Assembly (NCBI GenBank): GCA_017165825.1
Contig: CM029370.1
Coordinates: 26,708,459 to 26,772,458, forward strand
Direction: 5' to 3'
Source: Hepsetus odoe
Taxonomy: Eukaryota; Chordata; Actinopteri; Characiformes; Hepsetidae
Length of the DNA: 64,000 bases
The notes beneath the pieces were generated by a model, which did not search any database, was not told the DNA's origin, and saw only the letters and a list, made by a program, of their open reading frames with translations. Below, piece after piece: positions 58,286-64,000 of the stretch. A program made the translations under genes and the position numbers. Each line of letters starts with the position of its first letter. The stretch's first letter is position 1.

Positions 58286-58596
58286 TGCGCACTCACGTGC
58301 ATGTGCGTGTGAGCACTCTTCTTCACACACCCAGAGCTAGTTGTATTTACAGTCCACAAATTAGGTTTACATTCATACAACACAATAGGAAGCAGATAGC
58401 ATCAGGTAATCCGAGGCGCTTGAGTCCAATATCATAATTCTCCCACGCAATACACACACTTTCAGTCTCACACAGTATATGTGTGGCTGTAGTCATTTTC
58501 TTTATTTCAAAATATGCATTTGAGGTCACTGTTCTGCTGCGTAGAACTGCCAGCAAAGCCTTGAATTTTTACATTTTGGCACAATAGGTGACAGAG
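58286..58596. other. Unique intronic sequence
   Basis: Nothing recognised. Confidence 0.4.
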
Positions 58597-58830
58597 TGAA
58601 GTGAAAGTGACTATTCTTGTCATTGAGAACACAGCACATCACACCACAACAAAACTGGACCTCTGCATTTAACCCATGCACACACTGTGCAGCTATGAAA
58701 ACCACCCGGGCAGGAGTAACAGGGACGGTACCTTGCTCAAGGGTTCATCAGGGTAACCTATTGGTAATGGGCTTGAACCAACAATCTTCAAATCCTGTGC
58801 CACCTCCCTAACTACTAGGCCACCGCTGCC
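58597..58830 (-). repeat. SINE-A copy, full length
   Basis: Reversed: GAAGTGAAAGTGACTATTC to CTACTAGGCCACCGCTGCC. Confidence 0.88.
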
Positions 58831-58924
58831 TCTATAAGCTGAACAACACCGTGTGAAGAATAATGGTAGCTATTTCAATAGAAGAGCAAATAGTTATTAT
58901 TATTATTATTATACTGAAATAAAT

Positions 58925-59092
58925 ATTGCCTACAGACCAGGAGGTCGCAGGTTTGAGTCCCACCTCCAGCACTACCACCATTGAGTTCCTGAGCAAAGCC
59001 TTTCACTCTGAGTTGTTCCAGGGAGTCTTTCCTGTAGGACATGGAAGTCGCTCTGAATAAGAGCATCTGCTAAATTTCGTAAATGTAAATGT
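58925..59092 (+). repeat. SINE-B copy, 5'-truncated
   Basis: CAGGTTTGAGTCCCACCTC B box and tail CTCTGAATAAGAGCATCTGC followed by GTAAATGTAAATGTAAA. A short (TTA)n run precedes it at 58893-58913. Confidence 0.85.
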
Positions 59093-59937
59093 AAAGGTTT
59101 ACAAACAAGGTGCGAAATCCAAATCTCCCTCCTTTCAAAATTGGTCATGCAGCTCAAAAATGACCCTTATTTCAGAACGTACAACTAACTTAAGAGCTTC
59201 AGGGCAAGAAATCCAGTCAGAAATATTCATTTTTAGTATAAATATATATTACATTTCATTTTACCTTTTATTTAGAATCGTCAATGGCAAAATCAAACAT
59301 TTTTTAAAGCCTACTAATAGAGACGTAAGGTATTTACGCTGTATAGGTACAAGGTTTATTCTTGCTGCATCGGCTCCAAACCAATGTGTCATATCAGTCC
59401 AAAAGGTTTCCCCTTTATTGTGTCCACGATCTTAAATGTTAAGGAATGAATAAAAATATCTTTCAGATAGCAGTTCATTAAAATATGCTTTGCTGGCCTG
59501 GAGTAATCCGGAATTATTAGTTGATCAAACTGTTTTAAATAAGACGTTTTTCTAACTGGATCAAATAAGATATTCTTGCCCTAAGGAGTGCAAACGTTCT
59601 TAAAAGGGGACCTCAGGTTGCAGAGGGAGTTTTGAGTAATGGTGCATCATTATGCAGGATGCAGACAGGAACGTTGTCCCATCAGTCATTCCTACTGGTT
59701 GTCATCTACTTTTACATTTAATGTGTCTTAAGTTCTCCTCCAAACCCGCTTGTTGATTATAATGATTTAATTTTTAAACATTTTTAAGCAATGAGGATTT
59801 AAGGAAGAAAAATCTGTGAACACAAGAAAGAATACGTGACACTGTCTATGAATGCACTAAAATCAGTTGGTGTTACATGAATTTGCTAACACTGGACGCT
59901 TAGTCAGTGAGAGTGAGAACGTGGGTCATGTACGTAT
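59093..59937. other. Unique AT-rich intronic sequence
   Basis: Nothing recognised. Confidence 0.4.
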
Positions 59938-60145
59938 GGGGTGGTGGTGGTCTAGTGGTAGGGTAGTTGCTTCTGGATCTATGGACCAAGTGATCACAGG
60001 TTTGCATCCCACCTCCAGCAGTACCACCATTGGGTTCCTGAGCAAAACCCTTAACCCTGAGTGTCTCCCAGGGGACTGTCCCTGTAATCAAGACATGGAA
60101 GTCGCTCTGGATAAGAGCGTCTGCTAAATGCCGTAAATGTAAATG
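59938..60145 (+). repeat. SINE-B copy, full length and well preserved
   Basis: GGGGTGGTGGTGGTCTAGTG head, CAGGTTTGCATCCCACCTC, tail CTCTGGATAAGAGCGTCTGC and CCGTAAATGTAAATG. This is the best reference copy of SINE-B in the window. Confidence 0.92.
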
Positions 60146-60979
60146 ATTATATTTATCTCTGTGACTAGTTTTGACTAATATCAATATTACAGGCTATTTT
60201 CCTGAAGAAATAACAGGTGCAAACATCCAAGAAACATGACGTTTGATCACATTTACCTCGAGTGCAAACAAAAAGTTTTATATGCGATTACAATACTATA
60301 CTATATCACGTAGGCAGAAGGCAGTCTGCTGATTGCTGACTAGCAGGTAAGAGGACAAAGAATGAAATGCAGGATGGAGGACAAACAAGGCTGGATTTAT
60401 CCCCAAACTCTGTTCCTTTCTTCTCTTCAGCCAAATTTAAATGCTTGTGTATTGTTTTAGTAATAGGAGATGGGTAAATTGGATCTCATCCAATCAGATT
60501 GCAGCATTTTAGGGAAGAGCGTAAATGGATTCCAGCCAAATCCAGACACGATCAGGACAAGGAACATTCATAAGAGGCGTGAACAGTTTTGTTGTGTTAA
60601 GTTGTCCGGCTGTCTGTGCAAATACAATGCAGAATGACCCATAGTTTTTACAAACCGGACTACCTTGTTGGACTGTAGCATGTATTTACACAAATCTCCC
60701 TTTATATCTATTTTTTAACTGCCTAAAGCACAATTAGACAGTGGATTAGGCTGCACTTCTCCACGGTGCAACACAAATCCACATAAAAACTATGTATAAT
60801 AACGTAAAATTAATTTTTTTTAAGTGCAGCAACATATGACAAAGAAAGCAGATGTGATTAAACATTACAATAAATACACACTAGACAGTATTGGTGTTAT
60901 TTTAGCAAATGTAAGCATTAGTATAACCAGCATAAATGAAGGTGTTGGAGCCCAAAAGAGCAGCATGAAATGTTCTGAA
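60146..60979. other. Unique intronic sequence
   Basis: Nothing recognised. Confidence 0.4.
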
Positions 60980-61190
60980 TAAGTGAAAGTGACTATGTGT
61001 AATTGTGATCACACCACAGCACCCAGTGCACTACTCCATCTGCTTTAAACCCATACACCAAGTGTAGTAGTGGTCAGCCATATTACCAGTACCCAGGAAG
61101 CAGTGTTGGGAATGATTACTTGCTTAAAGGAACCAGGGTAACCTACTGGTCTGGGACTCGAGCCCATGATCCTCTGATCACGGAGTCAAG
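60980..61190 (-). repeat. SINE-A copy, degenerate
   Basis: Reversed: AAGTGAAAGTGACTATGTG, AACCCATACACCAAGTG, GGGACTCGAGCCCATGATC B-box complement. The head end is lost. Confidence 0.75.
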
Positions 61191-61328
61191 GACCTGTACA
61201 GTACAATTGGTGTAAGGCTGAATTAGCATAGAAACACACTAAAAACACAAAAAAACTAGTTACTAGACAAGAATATTATTTACACGAATCACGGCTGTTG
61301 GAGGACATCACTTTATGTTTTCTAGGGA

Positions 61329-61570
61329 TTTCTCCCTAGTGGTAAGGGAGTTGCCCCTGCATCGTAAGATTGTGGGCTCAATCCCCTCACCAGTGGGTTG
61401 CCCTGAGGTACCCTTGAGCAAGGTACCGTCCCTGTCACTTCTCCCCAGGCGCTTTCAATAGCTGCCCACTGTTGCACGGTGGGTTAAATGCAGAGGTCCA
61501 ATTTCCTTTGTGGTTCACTATGTGCTGTGCTGTGACCTCGCAGTGACGAGGGTTGTCACTTTCACTTTTC
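61329..61570 (+). repeat. SINE-A copy, slightly 5'-truncated
   Basis: CTCCCTAGTGGTAAGGGAG head, GAGCAAGGTACCGTCCCTGT, tail GAGGGTTGTCACTTTCACTT. Confidence 0.9.
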
Positions 61571-63612
61571 ACTTTTTCATTTGCATGGCATGTGGGAATC
61601 CTTTCTTCGATCCCAAGTCGTAATATATAAATAATGTGGTGCTTCTTTCTCTTTTTTTTTTTTTTTTCCAATTAATGGATCAGGGAAAATTTTAAGGATG
61701 TTCTGGAATAACAAGAGTGCACAGCATGCCCACACATTCTTGAAGGGGTTTAGTTTAGTCTAGTGAGGTTCATTCTCTCATCAAGCCTTTGTGGCCCGGA
61801 TGCTTGTCTAGACCTTGTGGCTGCTACTGTTGAAGGAAGTCTCTGCAGAACTCTTTGGTTAAGACCTTAATGCAAATTTATACCTGGTTTTAAAAGGTGG
61901 AGGACATGCTTGGGAAAACTGGCAATATTATTGGGTTCGCTTTCAAACAAAAGACTGTCCCACTCGCTACATCAAGATTTTTAACCATATCATCCAGCTC
62001 TGCTCGATTATGTCCTGTGGCTAACTGGAAGCTGTGAATGAGTGAGGTGGAGCAGAGGGCAGCATGGCCACTCTGAGCTCAGCTGGAGATGATTTAAGCC
62101 TGCGCCCTTCACATCGGGACGCATTTCTGTGCAGGCGACGCAGTGTGCGAAGATGGATTTTGTGCGCGTGAGCTCACAGCTGCTAATGGTGCTGCTGCCT
62201 GAGAGACAGTGAGAGGAGGCGGCACATTATTTTGTGTAAATGAGGGCGAGACCTTGAGGTATTCCAGGAATCTTAAATGCGCGCTTCCTCCGATTTACTG
62301 CCACCCTGTGTTTATCTAACAGCTGAGCTGGAAATGGACTCCCAAATTGTTTGCCATATGTGTAGTTAATTGAACCGCTCAAACGATAAGAATTGGAGAC
62401 ACAGACGTGGTGCTCAGACGTCTCAGCATGTGCCAGAGTGTCCCCAGACAGGAGCGATATGTAAATCGCAGCCACAAGAGTGATTTTAGAAAGGCACCTT
62501 CGGATTAGGAGCATGTGCTTAACACAGAGCTCTGCTGTGCTTTTTGGACTGAGCTAAATCCATGTTGGCAGGAAGGACGGCCGTTTGTCTCCATACTAAG
62601 AGTATCACACACACACACACACAATCTCACAAACACACACCTTGGACTAACACACTCTCATACTGTATCAGTCAATTCAATCAGGCACCACAAATTACTC
62701 CACTTCTATAAAATCACTGGTGTAGCACACAAGGCCACAGCATCAAGATTAAGAGGCCTGGAGAAGAAAAAAAAACACTTGTATTTGTTCCTGGCTGGGC
62801 TGAGCTGCAGACTGCTTTGTGTGATCGCTGTGCTTCCCGTTTCTTCTAGTGTTTCTCGAGAAAGGTGCTGGGTTTGTGCTAAAGGCCAGTGCTGCATAAT
62901 ACACACAACATAAATATTGCAATTCTGCTGTCAGGGATAAACAGTGATATCAGAATCACAGTTTGTTGATATTAAACTCAAGAACCTGTTGTGTGTTTTT
63001 TGTCATTGGTCCATCTGTCACCCTGTCCATGATGACCCTGGGTTCATCTGTAGCTGCTTCAGAGCACCTCGATCTATTGGTCAAAACTTTAGAGAATTAT
63101 ACAAACTGTGTGTATGGCAGTCTGCAATGGGTGCAGCTGAATTTGCTCATTTTAATGGGGGGTCTAAATATTTTTGGACACTGAGCTCAGGCTGGGCTGT
63201 GTTTCTGTGTTAGTGGGCTGCAGTCTCCTTGTGAGCAGCACTTTTGGAGACAGAATGGAGCTGCACCTCCTTGTCCTGGTTACTTTGAGCTCCCATTTCC
63301 TCCAGCGCTGCCTCAGTTTGATGTAAAGCTCTGGCTGCACCACCACCTGTTTCCTCAGCAAAAAAAAAAAAAGAAAGAAAAAGCTCCCCTCCCTCTTCCT
63401 TTCATCTGCTTATTCTGTCCCGTTTTCATCACATGCTCCCTGATCTCCACACACCTTACTTTATAGAAACACTAACACTTTTTTATCTCTGATCAAAGCA
63501 GAAGAACAGTTTCCTTTGATGGTTTATGTGATTTTCATTAAGCAGGTTCTTACTGTTTAGTGCAAATGATTGTCAATTGCTTTCACTGAACAGATGTGGT
63601 TCTAACAGACAC
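61571..63612. other. Unique intronic sequence; candidate conserved block 62040-62540
   Basis: It includes a T run at 61650-61668, a short (CA)n at 62607-62624 and an A run at 63361-63371. 62040-62540 is GC-richer and repeat-free. A Tc1-end-like CTAAATATTTTTGGACA occurs at 63165-63180. No exon recognised before the NKAIN2 exon at 63672. Confidence 0.35.
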
Positions 63613-63671
63613 TTGTGTGTTTGTGTGGGTGTGTGTGTGTGTGGGTGTGTGTGTGTGTGTTTGTTTTTTAG
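63613..63671 (+). promoter_or_regulatory. nkain2: (TG)n-T(n) 3' splice-site tract of the NKAIN2 exon
   Basis: About 50 bases of GT/TG repeat, with a few interruptions (GTTTG, GGGT), end at 63660. TTGTTTTTTAG then leads into the exon. There is no ordinary long polypyrimidine tract. UG-rich runs just upstream of an acceptor are known binding sites for TDP-43, and in human CFTR exon 9 the (TG)mTn length controls exon skipping. A similar effect here is an inference from the layout. Confidence 0.6.
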
Positions 63672-63732
63672 CTTGCTGGGTTTATCTATGCCTGTTACGT
63701 GGTGAAACTAATTTCTGAAGAGGAAGACAGCT
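63672..63732 (+). CDS. nkain2: NKAIN2 next exon (end of fourth membrane segment and acidic EEED motif)
   Basis: This 61-nt exon encodes LAGFIYACYVVKLISEEEDS plus the first base of a split codon. Human NKAIN2, as I recall it, continues from SSLQIVLA into LAGFIYACYVVK, then TEEEDSF, so this is the direct continuation of the exon at 23821. It completes the last transmembrane helix and starts the cytosolic tail. The acceptor is TTTTTTAG at 63664-63671 and the donor is GTAAGT at 63733. The exon ends in phase 1 with T, as expected for the Phe that opens the conserved C-terminal segment in the following exon, which is beyond the window. The acceptor is unusual because it directly follows a TG-rich microsatellite. 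Confidence 0.93.
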
Positions 63733-64000
63733 GTAAGTATGCTTTTAGGGCTGAATAATTTTATGCCTGTTTTTTGTATGTATTTGCTGTGTTTGTTTGT
63801 GTGTTTATTATTTGTAAGTCCCCAGTTCCAGACACCTTGTTCTATGGCATCATTCTATGAAATTATTTTTATGTAAATTTTAACATAATAAGTCAAAATG
63901 AAGCATCAGACAGTACATTATTTTTTATAAATACAATATTAGTGGGTCACGCTCAGATTGCAGTCCTCCAAGCCATGAAATAATGAGGATGGAAATTCTG
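63733..64000 (+). other. nkain2: Start of the next NKAIN2 intron
   Basis: It starts with the donor GTAAGTAT. The remaining bases are AT-rich with no recognised repeat or exon. Confidence 0.75.

Larger units (their letters stand above)
24022..63671 (+). other. nkain2: Large NKAIN2 intron (39.65 kb)
   Basis: It is bounded by GTGAGT at the 5' end and TTTTTTAG at the 3' end and joins two exons that are contiguous in the protein. The intron holds most of the SINE copies, one complete Tc1-like element, LINE fragments, a minisatellite and several microsatellites. No other exon was recognised on either strand. Confidence 0.85.

Overview
This 64-kb window is vertebrate, almost certainly teleost, nuclear DNA. 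It is intron-rich and full of tRNA-derived SINEs, Tc1-like transposons, a LINE and long microsatellites, with no bacterial-type gene organisation. The repeat families look ostariophysan (characin, catfish or gymnotiform-like), but that is a judgement from recalled repeat types and not a proof.

Only one host protein-coding gene is supported. Two consecutive plus-strand exons of NKAIN2 (sodium/potassium-transporting ATPase-interacting protein 2) lie at 23821-24021 and 63672-63732. Both have good splice sites, and their phases are compatible with each other and with the known protein. Everything before 23821 is the preceding intron; 24022-63671 is a 39.65-kb intron; 63733-64000 starts the next one. 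The second exon's acceptor is a (TG)-rich tract followed by a short T run.

The most striking object is a 4,175-bp minus-strand LTR retrotransposon at 6343-10517. It has two 333-bp LTRs (about 7 differences), TG...CA ends, a 5-bp target duplication (GTGCC), and a TATA-like box and AATAAA in each LTR. Between the LTRs there is no recognisable protease, reverse transcriptase, RNase H or integrase. One reading frame of about 1,170 codons fills the whole interior. It encodes a short N-terminal region, two arrays of tandem peptide repeats, 13 IQ motifs in a 23/23/27-residue supra-repeat like that of ASPM, and a long coiled coil. One TAG interrupts it, inside a 39-bp repeat. This looks like a non-autonomous LTR element that has captured host coding sequence.

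The rest is intronic. About two dozen copies of one tRNA-derived SINE family (SINE-A here) and eight of another (SINE-B, tail GGATAAGAGCGTCTGCTAAATG) are scattered in both orientations. Four DANA/mermaid-like SINE copies, two Tc1-like elements (18444-20012 with a nested SINE-B; 37577-39465 with 32-bp terminal inverted repeats and a nested SINE-A) and LINE fragments (47290-48720 with an FADD box and nested SINE-A; 32885-33165; 35404-35655) add to this. There are also a 540-bp GATA/GACA array, a roughly 300-bp minisatellite and several long CT, TG and AT tracts. Several GC-richer unique stretches could be conserved intronic regulatory elements, but this cannot be decided from one sequence.
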